This document shows, piece after piece, positions 51,917 through 60,085 of a DNA stretch of 64,000 nt (its first letter is position 1; every line of letters begins with the position of its first letter). The notes beneath the pieces were generated by a model that saw nothing but the letters and a program-made list of their open reading frames with translations, had not been told where the DNA came from and made no database searches. The stretch comes from VGDP01 sp964530335. Its GTDB lineage: Bacteria; Pseudomonadota; Alphaproteobacteria; SP197. A program made the position numbers and the translations under genes. The stretch is taken from the NCBI GenBank assembly GCA_964530335.1, contig CAZGYG010000005.1:9224-73223 (forward strand), in the 5' to 3' direction.

Positions 51917-52002
51917 GGGACAGCGATGTTGTGACGCGGGGCACTATGCACCGGGCCAGGGGCGGCGGCTACCGACCGCCCAGGGGCAATGCCGGGGGCG
52001 AC

Positions 52003-52017
52003 GAGGAGGCGGATTTG
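52003..52017 (+). promoter_or_regulatory. ribosome site that sets the caspase start at TTG 52015
   Basis: GAGGAGG at 52003-52009 stands 5 bases before an in-frame TTG (52015-52017). The ATG six codons later (52033) has no Shine-Dalgarno sequence. The TTG start only lengthens the n-region of the signal peptide. Confidence 0.6.
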
Positions 52018-53952
52018 CGCTATATTGCGATAATGCGGCTCAGCCGTCTTGCACCGATTCTCGCGCTCGCCCGGCCACTGGCCGCCCTGGCCGTTCTTGC
52101 CTTGGCCACGGTGGTCGCGCCCGCCCTGCCCGCGGGGGCGGCCACGCGCGGCCTCAGCGTCGAGGTCCAGGGGGCTGATGGCGCGTCGGAAGGGGTGGTC
52201 GAGCTCTATTCGGCCAGCTATGCCCTGGTCATCGGCATCGACGAATACACCAACGGCTGGCCTCGCCTGCGCAACGCCATCAAGGACGCCGAGCTCGTCG
52301 CCGACAACCTGCGCGAGCTCGGCTTCGACGTGACCATCGCGACCGACCTGGATTCGGAAGGCTTGCGGCGCACGTTCAAGGAGTTCCTCGTGCGCAAGGG
52401 GGCCGATCCGGAGGCGCGGCTGTTCGTCTGGTACGCCGGGCACGGCCATTCCGAGAATGGCGAGGGGTTCCTCGTGCCCACCGACGCGCCGACGCCGGAC
52501 AACCCCGATTTCGCGCTCTACAGCCTGCCGCTGCGCGATATCGGCACCCTGGTCCGCCTGGCGCGGTCCAAGCACGTGCTCGGCGTCTTCGACAGTTGCT
52601 TCGCCGGGACGATCTTCGAGGCGCGCGGCGGCGTGCCGCCGCCGGCGATAACCCGGGCGGCGCTGCTGCCGGTGCGTCAGTTCCTGTCGTCGGGCGATGC
52701 CGATCAGACCGTGGCGGACAACGGCAGTTTCCGCGAGCTGTTCATCCGCGCGATCCGGGGCGAGGACGGCGCCGACATGAACGACGACGGCTACGTCACG
52801 GGCAGCGAGCTCGGCGTATTCCTGTCCGACCGCGTCACCAACCTGACCCGCGGCGCGCAGACGCCGCGCTACGGCAAGCTGCTCGATGTCAATTACGATC
52901 GCGGGGACTTCGTGTTCGCGGTGCCGAGGACGGCGCCGGCGCCCGAGCCGCAGGTTACGACGACGCCGAGCGCCGCCCCGAACTCGACCGACGCCGCCTA
53001 CGAGTTGGCCTTCTGGGACGCCATCAAGAACAGCTCCAGTGTCGGGGACTACGAGGCCTATCTGGAAGCCTACCCGGAGGGCCGGTTTGCTCCGCTCGCC
53101 CGCGCCCGCGTCCAGATCTTGCAAGGCAGTGCAAAGCAGCCCGAGACGCCTGCGCCAGAGCCCGAGGTCCCCGAGACGGTCGTGGCAACGGCCGCGCCGG
53201 CCGAGGTCCCCGAGGCCGAGCCAGCGGCTGAACCCGCTGTCGAACCCGCGACGGCCGCCCTGGAGCCCGCGGCCGAGGTGCCGGCCGAAGCGGAGCCCGA
53301 ACCGGCGCCGGACATCGAGGCCATGGACGACGACTTCACCGTGGTGCGCAGCGCCAACGTGCGCGTGGCACCCAGCACCTCCGCCAAGTTCGTCGCCAAG
53401 CTGGCCAAGGGTGCGGTCGTCCACGTCGTCGGCCGGGTGTCGGGACAACCGTGGTACGCCATCGCGCTCGAGGGCGACGCGACCGGTTACATCCACGAAA
53501 GCCTGGTCAGTCCGAGCCTTGCGCCGGCCGAAGCGCCCGCGGCGGCGACCGAAACCGTGCCGGAATCGGCGCCGGAACTCGAGGCCATGGACCAGGACTT
53601 CACCGTGGTGCGCGGCGCGAACGTGCGCTCGGCACCGGACACCGCGGCCAAGCGCGTCGCCAAGTTGGACCAGGGCGCGGTCGTCCACGTCGTCGGCCGG
53701 GTGTTGGGGCAGCCGTGGTACGCCATCGCGCTCGAAGGCGACGTCACCGGTTACATCCACGAAAGCCTGGTCAGCCCGGCCGCCGAACAGGCGACGACCT
53801 TGCCCGAACTGCCGCTCGAGGGGTCCGAGGCCGTTCCCGCCGAGGGTGGCGCCGAGGCCGAGTTCTCGGCCGACAACCCGTTCGCCGCGCCGTCGTCGAC
53901 GACTGAGACGCCGACCTACAGTTCCGACAACCCCTTCGCCACTTCGCCGTGA
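52015..53952 (+). CDS. exported caspase-like (C14) protease with EF-hand loop and two SH3b domains
   Basis: A 645-residue protein from the TTG start. The signal peptide (about 1-42) ends APALPAGA. The peptidase C14 domain (about 65-305) starts ASYALVIGIDEYTNGWPRLRNAIKDAELVADNL. Catalytic His143 is in YAGHGHSENGEG and Cys195 in VFDSCFAGTIFE. DMNDDGYVTGSE (254-265) is a canonical 12-residue EF-hand loop. An FWDAIKNSSSVGDYEAYLEAYPEGRFAPLA repeat lies at about 333-362. After an acidic Pro/Glu linker come two tandem SH3b domains (about 437-501 and 522-588), nearly identical around VVHVVGR..GQPWYAIALEGD. The tail has two SDNPFA-type motifs. It likely works in the periplasm on or near peptidoglycan. 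It is divergent from the cyclase. Substrates are unknown. Confidence 0.88.
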   Translation: MRYIAIMRLSRLAPILALARPLAALAVLALATVVAPALPAGAATRGLSVEVQGADGASEGVVELYSASYALVIGIDEYTNGWPRLRNAIKDAELVADNLRELGFDVTIATDLDSEGLRRTFKEFLVRKGADPEARLFVWYAGHGHSENGEGFLVPTDAPTPDNPDFALYSLPLRDIGTLVRLARSKHVLGVFDSCFAGTIFEARGGVPPPAITRAALLPVRQFLSSGDADQTVADNGSFRELFIRAIRGEDGADMNDDGYVTGSELGVFLSDRVTNLTRGAQTPRYGKLLDVNYDRGDFVFAVPRTAPAPEPQVTTTPSAAPNSTDAAYELAFWDAIKNSSSVGDYEAYLEAYPEGRFAPLARARVQILQGSAKQPETPAPEPEVPETVVATAAPAEVPEAEPAAEPAVEPATAALEPAAEVPAEAEPEPAPDIEAMDDDFTVVRSANVRVAPSTSAKFVAKLAKGAVVHVVGRVSGQPWYAIALEGDATGYIHESLVSPSLAPAEAPAAATETVPESAPELEAMDQDFTVVRGANVRSAPDTAAKRVAKLDQGAVVHVVGRVLGQPWYAIALEGDVTGYIHESLVSPAAEQATTLPELPLEGSEAVPAEGGAEAEFSADNPFAAPSSTTETPTYSSDNPFATSP

Positions 53953-54008
53953 CAGGCTGCTGAAAACTCGCGATGACGGCATTGATGGCTTATTCAGCGC
54001 GCCCCTAG
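53953..54008. repeat. degenerate relative of the MITE end
   Basis: CAGGCTGCTGAAAA (53953-53966) matches the terminal repeat of the 48.6-kb element in 12 or more positions. It is followed by CGCGATGACGGC as in that element's interior. A partial reverse end (TTATTCAGCG...CCTAG) lies about 35 bases on. Only about 56 bases remain. It starts directly after the caspase stop. Confidence 0.55.
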
Positions 54009-54030
54009 GCTCGACGTCCCGCCCATCGGC

Positions 54031-55080
54031 ATGGTCATCACGGAGACGTCGCTCGAAGCTTTCGTTGTCGCGATGTTCCGCGCGGTCGGCTGCGCCGGCG
54101 TCGAGGCCGCGACGATCGCCCGCCACCTGGTCGCCGCGAACCTCATGGGCCACGATTCCCACGGCGTCGGGCTAATCGTGGAATACGTGCGCTCGATCCG
54201 CGCGGACCGTTTCCAGATCGGCCGGCACGCCCAGGTCGTCGTCGATGGCGGCGCCATCCTGGTCATCGACGGCGGGCGCGGCGCCGGCCAGGTGGTGGGC
54301 ATCGAGGCCATGGACCTGGGCATCGCGCGCGCCCGCCAGCACGGCACGGCGATCGTCGGCCTGCGCCGCAGCCACCACCTAGGGCGGATCGGCGCCTACG
54401 CCGAGCACTGCGCCGCCGCCGGCATGGTCTCGCTCCACGCGGTCAACGTCATCGGGCACCGGCCCTTCGTCGCGCCGTTCGGCGGGCGCGACGCACGCAT
54501 CGGCACCAATCCGCTGTGCATTGCCGTGCCGCGCCCCGACGACCCGCCCCTCGTGCTTGACATGGCGACCAGCCAGATCGCCTACGGCAAGCTCCGGGTC
54601 GCGCTCAACGAGGGGCGGCGCGCGCCGCCCGGCGCGATCATCGACGGCGCCGGAAACCCGACCGACGACCCCGCCGTCATGGTGCCGGACGTGCAGGGCG
54701 CGCTGCTGGGGTTCGGCGGCCACAAGGGCGCCGGGCTCGGCCTGGTGTGCGACATCCTCGCCGGCGCGCTGACGCTCGGCGGCACCAACCACGCGGACGC
54801 CTTCGACGACGACATGATCATCAACAACATGTTCTCGATCATCGTCGACCCGGGCGCGCTGGGCGACGCCCGCGCGATCGCCGCCGAGGTCGAAAAGGTG
54901 ATCGCCTGGGTCAAGGCCTCGCCGCCCGCCCCCGGGGTCGCCGAGGTTCTGATCGCCGGAGAGCCCGAGCGGCGCACCGCGGCCGCGCGCCGGGCCTCGG
55001 GCATCCCGATCGACGAGCGGACCTGGCAAGGGCTGACGGAGCTGGCCGGCTCGCTCGGCGTCGCCGTCCCCGCCGGCTGA
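54031..55080 (+). CDS. malate/L-lactate dehydrogenase family oxidoreductase (COG2055)
   Basis: A 349-residue NAD(P)-dependent dehydrogenase of the type 2 malate/L-lactate/ureidoglycolate family. Typical blocks are HLVAANLMGHDSHGVGLIVEYV with the active-site His, VDGGRGAGQVVGIEAMDLGIARARQHGTAIVGLRRSHHLGRIGAYAEHCA, GTNPLCIAVP and LDMATSQIAYGKLR. GGHKGAGLGLVCDILAGALTLG lies near the C-terminus. It oxidises a 2-hydroxy acid or reduces its 2-oxo form; which one is unclear. The ATG at 54031 lacks a strong ribosome site. Confidence 0.88.
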   Translation: MVITETSLEAFVVAMFRAVGCAGVEAATIARHLVAANLMGHDSHGVGLIVEYVRSIRADRFQIGRHAQVVVDGGAILVIDGGRGAGQVVGIEAMDLGIARARQHGTAIVGLRRSHHLGRIGAYAEHCAAAGMVSLHAVNVIGHRPFVAPFGGRDARIGTNPLCIAVPRPDDPPLVLDMATSQIAYGKLRVALNEGRRAPPGAIIDGAGNPTDDPAVMVPDVQGALLGFGGHKGAGLGLVCDILAGALTLGGTNHADAFDDDMIINNMFSIIVDPGALGDARAIAAEVEKVIAWVKASPPAPGVAEVLIAGEPERRTAAARRASGIPIDERTWQGLTELAGSLGVAVPAG

Positions 55081-55107
55081 GCGCGCCGCCAGCACCTGCG
55101 CCCGGCC

Positions 55108-56007
55108 CTACTCCCACTCGCTCGTGGCCGCCGGCTTGGGCTTGGCGATCCGGTTCACGACGGGTTCGACCGCGCGCAGGTACTCGACGATGGCGGCCAC
55201 GTCGGCCTCGGTCAGGTGGCGGAAGCCGTCGACGGCCTCGGCCATGGCGCCGCCGACGAAGTCGCCGTCCGGCAGCATGCCCATGGCCAGGACCCGGCCG
55301 ATGTCGGCGTCGCCCCACTTGCCGATGCCGGTTTCCGGGTCGGGGGTGATGTTGGGCACGCCGCGCCCCTCGGGGCCGTCCGTGGTTCCCGCCAGCCAGT
55401 GCCCGCGATCGAGCGCGCCGAGGGCGCCTCGGGGGGTGTGGCATTCGCCGCAATGCCCGACCGCTTCGACCAGATACGCGCCCCGGTTCCACGCCGCGCC
55501 GCGCGCCGGGTCGGGCCGCAGCGGCCCTTCCTGGAAATAGAGCCACTTCCACCCCGCCATAAGGAAGCGCCAGCCGAACGGCGCCTCGAGCTCATGGGGC
55601 CGGTTCGGGCGCGCGACCGGCGGCAGCGAGAACAAATACGCCTTGAGGTCGAGCAGGTCGCCGTCGGTCATGCCCGTGAACGACGGGTACGGGAACACCG
55701 GATAGTAGGGATCGCCCGCCGGCGAGACGCCTTCACGCATGGCGCGCACGAAGTCATCGTCCGACCAGACGCCGATCCCGGTGGCCGGATCAGGGGTGAT
55801 GTTGGGCGTGAAGAACGTGCCGTAAGCCGTTATCAGGGCACGGCCACCGGCCATCGAAGGGCCGTTGTTCTTGACGTCCGTATGGCAGCCGCCGCAGCCG
55901 GCGGCGTTGAACAGATAGCGGCCCCGTTCGACCGAGGCGTCGGCGCCCGCCCGGCCCGCCCAAAGGGCGCCGACCAACGCGATGGCGCACGCCAGCCGGG
56001 CGGGCAT
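55108..56007 (-). CDS. exported dihaem cytochrome c
   Basis: A 299-residue protein with a signal peptide (to about 22) and two cytochrome c domains. Haem sites CGGCH (38-42) and CGECH (186-190) lie in repeated contexts: ERGRYLFNAAGCGGCHTD and NRGAYLVEAVGHCGECHT. Each is followed by the repeat TPNITPDP.TGIG.W and a distal Met region (PYPSFTGMTDGDLLDLKAYL; AEAVDGFRHLTEADVAAIVEYL). This matches the dihaem subunits that accept electrons from periplasmic alcohol, aldehyde or sorbosone dehydrogenases. No dehydrogenase subunit is adjacent. It lies just after the cytochrome c' gene. Confidence 0.88.
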   Translation of the reverse strand: MPARLACAIALVGALWAGRAGADASVERGRYLFNAAGCGGCHTDVKNNGPSMAGGRALITAYGTFFTPNITPDPATGIGVWSDDDFVRAMREGVSPAGDPYYPVFPYPSFTGMTDGDLLDLKAYLFSLPPVARPNRPHELEAPFGWRFLMAGWKWLYFQEGPLRPDPARGAAWNRGAYLVEAVGHCGECHTPRGALGALDRGHWLAGTTDGPEGRGVPNITPDPETGIGKWGDADIGRVLAMGMLPDGDFVGGAMAEAVDGFRHLTEADVAAIVEYLRAVEPVVNRIAKPKPAATSEWE

Positions 56008-56037
56008 GACCCGACCCGGTCGAACGCGGAGGCCTCG

Positions 56038-56499
56038 TTACGGCGCTTCGGTTCGGAACGGCTTGTGGCAGTTCCCGCAAGCGCCGCCGACCTTCTCGGC
56101 CGCGGCGCCGATCGCGGCCATGTCGCCACCCGCGGTCGCCGTGACCAATTCGGCCGTCGCCGCCTGCAAGGCCTTGCCGGCCTCCTCGAACTTCGCCCAG
56201 TCGGTCCAGATTTCCGGCTTGGCCCGGCTGTCGCCCACCGCCGAGCCTTCGGGGAACACGTCGAGCACCATCAGGCTGGCCTCGCGGAGCGCGTTGACGT
56301 GTCCGGCGAGATGGCCCGAATACGACACCTTGCCGCCGAGGATGTCGAACAGGCCGCCGATACTGGCGCCCATCGTCCGCATGACCTTCTTGCGGTAATC
56401 GAGCACCGCGGCCGGATCGTCCGCGGCGCGCGCGACCCCGACTGCCGCCATGCCAACCAGCATCAGCACCATCAACCCACGAAGCCACTGCATCGTCAT
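56038..56499 (-). CDS. cytochrome c' family protein
   Basis: A 153-residue exported four-helix-bundle cytochrome. The signal is LRGLMVLMLVGMAAVGVARA. The conserved DYRKKVMRTMGASIGGL helix is at about 34-50. The haem-binding CGNCH is at 141-145, next to the C-terminus, as expected for c'. Family members bind NO or CO and may protect against nitrosative stress. The ATG at 56499, with AGGGGGAC just upstream, is preferred to a much longer frame. It is upstream of and co-oriented with the dihaem cytochrome gene. Confidence 0.9.
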   Translation of the reverse strand: MTMQWLRGLMVLMLVGMAAVGVARAADDPAAVLDYRKKVMRTMGASIGGLFDILGGKVSYSGHLAGHVNALREASLMVLDVFPEGSAVGDSRAKPEIWTDWAKFEEAGKALQAATAELVTATAGGDMAAIGAAAEKVGGACGNCHKPFRTEAP

Positions 56500-56711
56500 G
56501 TCCCCCTGACTGAACCGCGCCGACACCTCGCGAGGCCGAACCGGTGCCTCCGCCATGATGCCGGCTCGCCGTTGTACCCCATGACGGGCGTCGCGCCCAC
56601 GGCGCGCCACTTCGGATGCGGCTAGCGGCGGGTCAAATTTTCGTTACCACGGCGCCGGCGCGCCGGCCGCCCGCCCTTTCGACGTGACCGGAGCCGGTGT
56701 ATCGTGGCGCC

Positions 56712-57719
56712 ATGGTGACATCTTCGCCCCAGGGCACGCGCGGTCCCCGGCGCGGCGTGGCCCTGGCCATCGCCGTGGTCGTCGTCGTTGCCGCGCTCGC
56801 CGCGGTCGAGTTCGTGGGCCGCGACGAGCCCACGGCGGTCGAGGAGGAAGCGACGCAGACCTCGACCGAAACGTTGGCGGAGCCGGAAACTGGCGAAGTC
56901 GAAGGCGAAGGCGAAGTCGAGCTGCCGAGCTTCGACGTGGTCACGGTCAGCCCCGAAGGCGAGGCGGTCATCGCCGGCCGCGCCGAACCGGGCGCCACGG
57001 TCTCGGTGCTGGTGGATGGTCAGACCATCGCCACGGTTACCGCCGACGAACGTGGCGAGTTCGTCGTCGTCCCCGAGACGCCCCTGGTGTCCGGCAGCCA
57101 CACCTTGACGCTCGAGGTCCAGGGCTCGACCGGCGTCGAGCGTTCCCTGGCGAACGTCGTGGTCGACGTACCCGCGGGCGGCGCGGCGATGGTTGCCCAG
57201 GTCGGATCGGTCGGTGGCGCGACCCAGGTGCTGCAGAGCGAAGCCGTGGGGCTCGCCGGCGCCGCGGGCCTGACGCTCGATACCCTCGACGTGGCGCCAT
57301 CCGGCGAGCTCGCGGCCTCGGGCCGGGCGCCGCCGGGACGGACCGTCGCCGTCTATGTCGACGGCAAGCCGATCGGCAGCGCCGAGACCACCGACGACGG
57401 ACGTTGGAGCCTGTCGAGCCCGGGCGGCTTGGGCGACCTGGCGGCCAGTCACGAGATTCGGGTGGATATGCTCGATGCGAGCGGCGCCGTGGTCGATCGC
57501 GTCGCGGCGGCGTTCGTCGGCGCCGACCTCGTCATGCCGCCGGCCGAATCGGACCTCGTGACGATCCGGCCGGGCGATACCCTGTGGCACATCGCGCAGC
57601 GGAGCTACGGCGGCGGCCTGCAGTACACATTGATCTTCCGGGCCAACCGCGATCAGATCAGCGACCCCGACCTGATCTTTCCGGGCCAGGTGTTCCTGCT
57701 GCCCTCTACGGCCGACTGA
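56712..57719 (+). CDS. LysM protein with Ig-like (bacterial) repeats
   Basis: A 335-residue protein. A membrane anchor (VALAIAVVVVVAALAAVEFVG, about 16-36) is followed by an acidic linker. Two beta-sandwich repeats lie at about 75-150 and 195-275; each has a P-G-(A/R)-T-V-.V.VDG motif (RAEPGATVSVLVDGQTIATV and RAPPGRTVAVYVDGKPIGSA). A C-terminal LysM module follows (TIRPGDTLWHIAQRSYGGGLQYTLIFRANRDQI). LysM binds peptidoglycan, so this is a periplasmic wall-binding protein. The ATG at 56712 was chosen. Confidence 0.85.
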   Translation: MVTSSPQGTRGPRRGVALAIAVVVVVAALAAVEFVGRDEPTAVEEEATQTSTETLAEPETGEVEGEGEVELPSFDVVTVSPEGEAVIAGRAEPGATVSVLVDGQTIATVTADERGEFVVVPETPLVSGSHTLTLEVQGSTGVERSLANVVVDVPAGGAAMVAQVGSVGGATQVLQSEAVGLAGAAGLTLDTLDVAPSGELAASGRAPPGRTVAVYVDGKPIGSAETTDDGRWSLSSPGGLGDLAASHEIRVDMLDASGAVVDRVAAAFVGADLVMPPAESDLVTIRPGDTLWHIAQRSYGGGLQYTLIFRANRDQISDPDLIFPGQVFLLPSTAD

Positions 57720-57726
57720 TCGCCGT

Positions 57727-58257
57727 TCAGGCCGCCGCGCTGTCGGTCGATTCGCTCAAGAGGTCCAGGTAGGGCGCGGACATCAGCAGCGCCGCGGTCA
57801 GCTTGGCGACGAAGTTGTCGACCGAAAGACCCGCGTAGTTCTTGAGCGTGAAGGAATCGCTCAGCACAACCTCCTGGCCGCGGATCAGCTTGAGATCGGC
57901 GGTCGTGCTTCCCGCGTGGGTCGCGAGCGCGAACACGAGCGAATGCTCGGTTGTCGCGCCGCGCTTGTCGCCATCGCCGCCGCCGACGTGCGACGTGATC
58001 GCGATCCGGCTCGCGCCGTCGTCGCGGTTGATCAGGCTGGCGACGAACCGGCGATCGCGCCATTGGAATTGGAAGCTGAGCGGACGCCGGGATTGATCGG
58101 GCGCCACCGCCCCCGGAGCCGTGAGGCCAGAGCTCAGGGATCGATCCGCGACCCGGGATTCGAGTTCGCGGACCGCCGATGCCTGACCGGGCGTCGTCTG
58201 CGTCTTGGGTGGCACGTGATACCCCGTCGTCCCGACGATCGATATCTCGCAGTGCAT
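57727..58257 (-). CDS. hypothetical protein (unrecognised)
   Basis: A 176-residue protein without signal or membrane segments that I cannot assign. It is mixed alpha/beta. SFQFQWRDRRFVASLINRDDGASRIAITSHVGGGDGDKRG, HSLVFALATHAGSTTADLKLIRGQEVVLSD and a helical end (LSVDNFVAKLTAALLMSAPYLDLLSES) are the main segments. Its composition is less extreme in GC than most genes here. The ATG at 58257 is used; a TTG seven codons earlier is possible. It converges on the LysM gene. Confidence 0.65.
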   Translation of the reverse strand: MHCEISIVGTTGYHVPPKTQTTPGQASAVRELESRVADRSLSSGLTAPGAVAPDQSRRPLSFQFQWRDRRFVASLINRDDGASRIAITSHVGGGDGDKRGATTEHSLVFALATHAGSTTADLKLIRGQEVVLSDSFTLKNYAGLSVDNFVAKLTAALLMSAPYLDLLSESTDSAAA

Positions 58258-58351
58258 CACGGCGGGTTTAATGGGCAATTAAGACTGGCGTCACGGGCGC
58301 CTCGCCGTCCGGCCGCTGGCGGGATACCCTGAGCGTCGTCGCATGCCGAGA

Positions 58352-58372
58352 AAGGCCCGGATTCCGGGCCTT
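58352..58372. promoter_or_regulatory. perfect palindrome upstream of the SMP-30 gene
   Basis: AAGGCCCGG (58352-58360) pairs with CCGGGCCTT (58364-58372) around ATT. It is 24 bases before the SMP-30 ATG. On the minus strand it is followed by TCTCGG. It could be an operator, or a hairpin that regulates or blocks readthrough between the divergent genes. Confidence 0.5.
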
Positions 58373-58395
58373 CGGCCGTCGTCATGGAGGCAAGG

Positions 58396-59268
58396 ATGCC
58401 GAAACTCGCCCCGCGCGTCGCGTTGCGCAGCCAGGCCCTGCTCGGCGAGACGCCGGTGTGGAGCGAACGCGAACGGCGGCTCTACTGGATCGACTCGCTC
58501 GCGGCGAAGATCCACCGTTTCGACCCGGCCGGGGGACGGGACGAGACGCTGCCGGTGGCGCTCGAAGGCTACCTCGGCGCCATCGCGGTCGGCGCGGAAG
58601 GTGGGCTGCTCATTCTCTGCGCCAAGCGGCTCGCGCGGCTGGCGCCCGGCGCGACCCGGCCCGAAACGGTCGTCGACGTCGAGGCCGACCTGCCCGACAA
58701 CGCACCCAACGACGGCAAGGTCGACCCCCAGGGCCGTTTCTGGTTCGGCACCATGCACGGCGCGGTGTCCGCGCCGACGGGCAGCCTCTACAGCTACGAG
58801 GCCAGGCGCGGGTTGACCCGCCACGACGGCGGGTTTGCCTGCGCCAACGGCATGGCCTGGAGCCCCGACGGCGGCACGTTCTACTTCGTCGACATGATGC
58901 CGGGCCGGATTCTCGCTTACGACTTCGATAGCCGCTCGGGCGGCATCGGCAACCGCCGTGTCTTCGTGACCATCGACCCGAAGGAGGGCATGCCGGACGG
59001 CATCTGCGCCGACGCCGAAGGCGGCGTCTGGGCGGCCCATTGGGACGGCGGGTGCGTGACGCGCCACGACCCGGCCGGCAAGCGGACCGACAAGGTCGAG
59101 TTGCCGGTGCCGCGCCCGACCTGCCCGATCTTCGGCGGGCCGGGGCTCGGCACCCTCTACGTGTGCTCGTCGGCCGACGGCCAGAGCGACCAGGCGCCGC
59201 TGTCGGGCTCCATCTTCGCCTGGGAGCCCAGGGTTCCCGGCGTGCCGGTGGCAGGTTTCGCGGCCTGA
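58396..59268 (+). CDS. SMP-30/gluconolactonase family protein
   Basis: A 290-residue six-bladed propeller. LGETPVWSERERRLYWIDSLAAKIHRFDP is the conserved start with the metal-ligand Glu. NDGKVDPQGRFWFGTM and CANGMAWSPDGGTFYFVDMMPGRILAYDFD supply the Asn/Asp ligands. PDGICADAEGGVWAAHWDGG and RPTCPIFGGPGLGTLYV complete it. Relatives hydrolyse sugar lactones with a bound divalent cation. GGAGGCAAGG immediately precedes the ATG. The L-rhamnonate-type dehydratase at 12.3 kb works in related pathways but is not linked. Confidence 0.9.
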   Translation: MPKLAPRVALRSQALLGETPVWSERERRLYWIDSLAAKIHRFDPAGGRDETLPVALEGYLGAIAVGAEGGLLILCAKRLARLAPGATRPETVVDVEADLPDNAPNDGKVDPQGRFWFGTMHGAVSAPTGSLYSYEARRGLTRHDGGFACANGMAWSPDGGTFYFVDMMPGRILAYDFDSRSGGIGNRRVFVTIDPKEGMPDGICADAEGGVWAAHWDGGCVTRHDPAGKRTDKVELPVPRPTCPIFGGPGLGTLYVCSSADGQSDQAPLSGSIFAWEPRVPGVPVAGFAA

Positions 59269-59352
59269 GGCGTGGCACCGCGGGCCCGGCGCCCAGTGCG
59301 GCGAAGCCGTGCGGGTCTGTCGGCCGCGTGTTAGCCTTTGCCGGCCACCAAC

Positions 59353-59428
59353 GCGCCCTTAGCTCAGGGGATAGAGCAGCAGCCTTCTAAGCTGCGGGTC
59401 GGAGGTTCGAATCCTCCAGGGCGCACCA
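59353..59428 (+). tRNA. tRNA-Arg (anticodon UCU)
   Basis: The acceptor GCGCCCT (59353-59359) pairs with AGGGCGC (59418-59424), with A73 at 59425 and encoded CCA (59426-59428). The anticodon stem GCAGC/GCTGC with loop CTTCTAA gives UCU. It is a likely integration landmark for the A+T-richer genes that follow. Confidence 0.95.
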
Positions 59429-59500
59429 CTGCCTTCAAGGGGAAGGTCGAACTGTCGGCGCTACAGTGGTCATCGTCTCTGACGAATTAGCCTCAATCGC

Positions 59501-60085
59501 ATGGCATATAGACCGGAGTTTGAAGCCGCACTCGCCCTATTTGCGAAAGCATCGGATCGCGTTCGCGAAGCGGGGTACGCGCGGCCCATATTGGTTGGTG
59601 GCGCCGCTGTCGAGATTTACACGCAGGGCCATTTCGCGACGTCTGATCTGGATGTCGTAACACCAGTGCAGGATGTATTCGAGCGGGCGCTTTTCGACCT
59701 GGGCTTCGTCAAACCATCGGGGCCAAACACCTTGACTCGTGGCGTTATCCATCCCGAGCTCGAAATCGGCATCGAAATTGTGGGCTCTGTTCTCATGGAC
59801 GGTAGAGCGAGCCGAGAGCGCGGGATAACAGTGTTGATGTCGAACGAATCTGGACCGTCGATCGATGTCATCGGCGTTGAGGACTTGATTGCCGATCGAA
59901 TGGGCCAGGACGCCTCCTACCCGCAAGGCCGCCCGGAAATGCGCGGTCAAGCGGTACGACTTTATCAACTTGCAGTAGTTGAATCCGGCATTGATACTGC
60001 ATACCTTGATAGACGAATTCAGGAAGAAACTTCGGGTCGCTTCGGATTGGACGATTTAGTCGGGTTTGCAAAATGCGTGTCGTGA
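59501..60085 (+). CDS. nucleotidyltransferase-fold protein (DUF6036/AbiEii-like)
   Basis: A 194-residue protein. The nucleotidyltransferase motif is LVGGAAVEIYTQGHFATSDLDVV (GG...D-L-D), with IHPELEIGIEIVGSVL as a possible third carboxylate and VEDLIADRMGQDA later, as in toxin-like NTases. Visible codon use is more A+T-rich than the flanking genes, and the gene starts 72 bases past tRNA-Arg, both signs of acquisition. The next small gene overlaps it by 13 bases. The family includes AbiEii/MenT-type toxins, but activity here is only inferred. Confidence 0.65.
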   Translation: MAYRPEFEAALALFAKASDRVREAGYARPILVGGAAVEIYTQGHFATSDLDVVTPVQDVFERALFDLGFVKPSGPNTLTRGVIHPELEIGIEIVGSVLMDGRASRERGITVLMSNESGPSIDVIGVEDLIADRMGQDASYPQGRPEMRGQAVRLYQLAVVESGIDTAYLDRRIQEETSGRFGLDDLVGFAKCVS

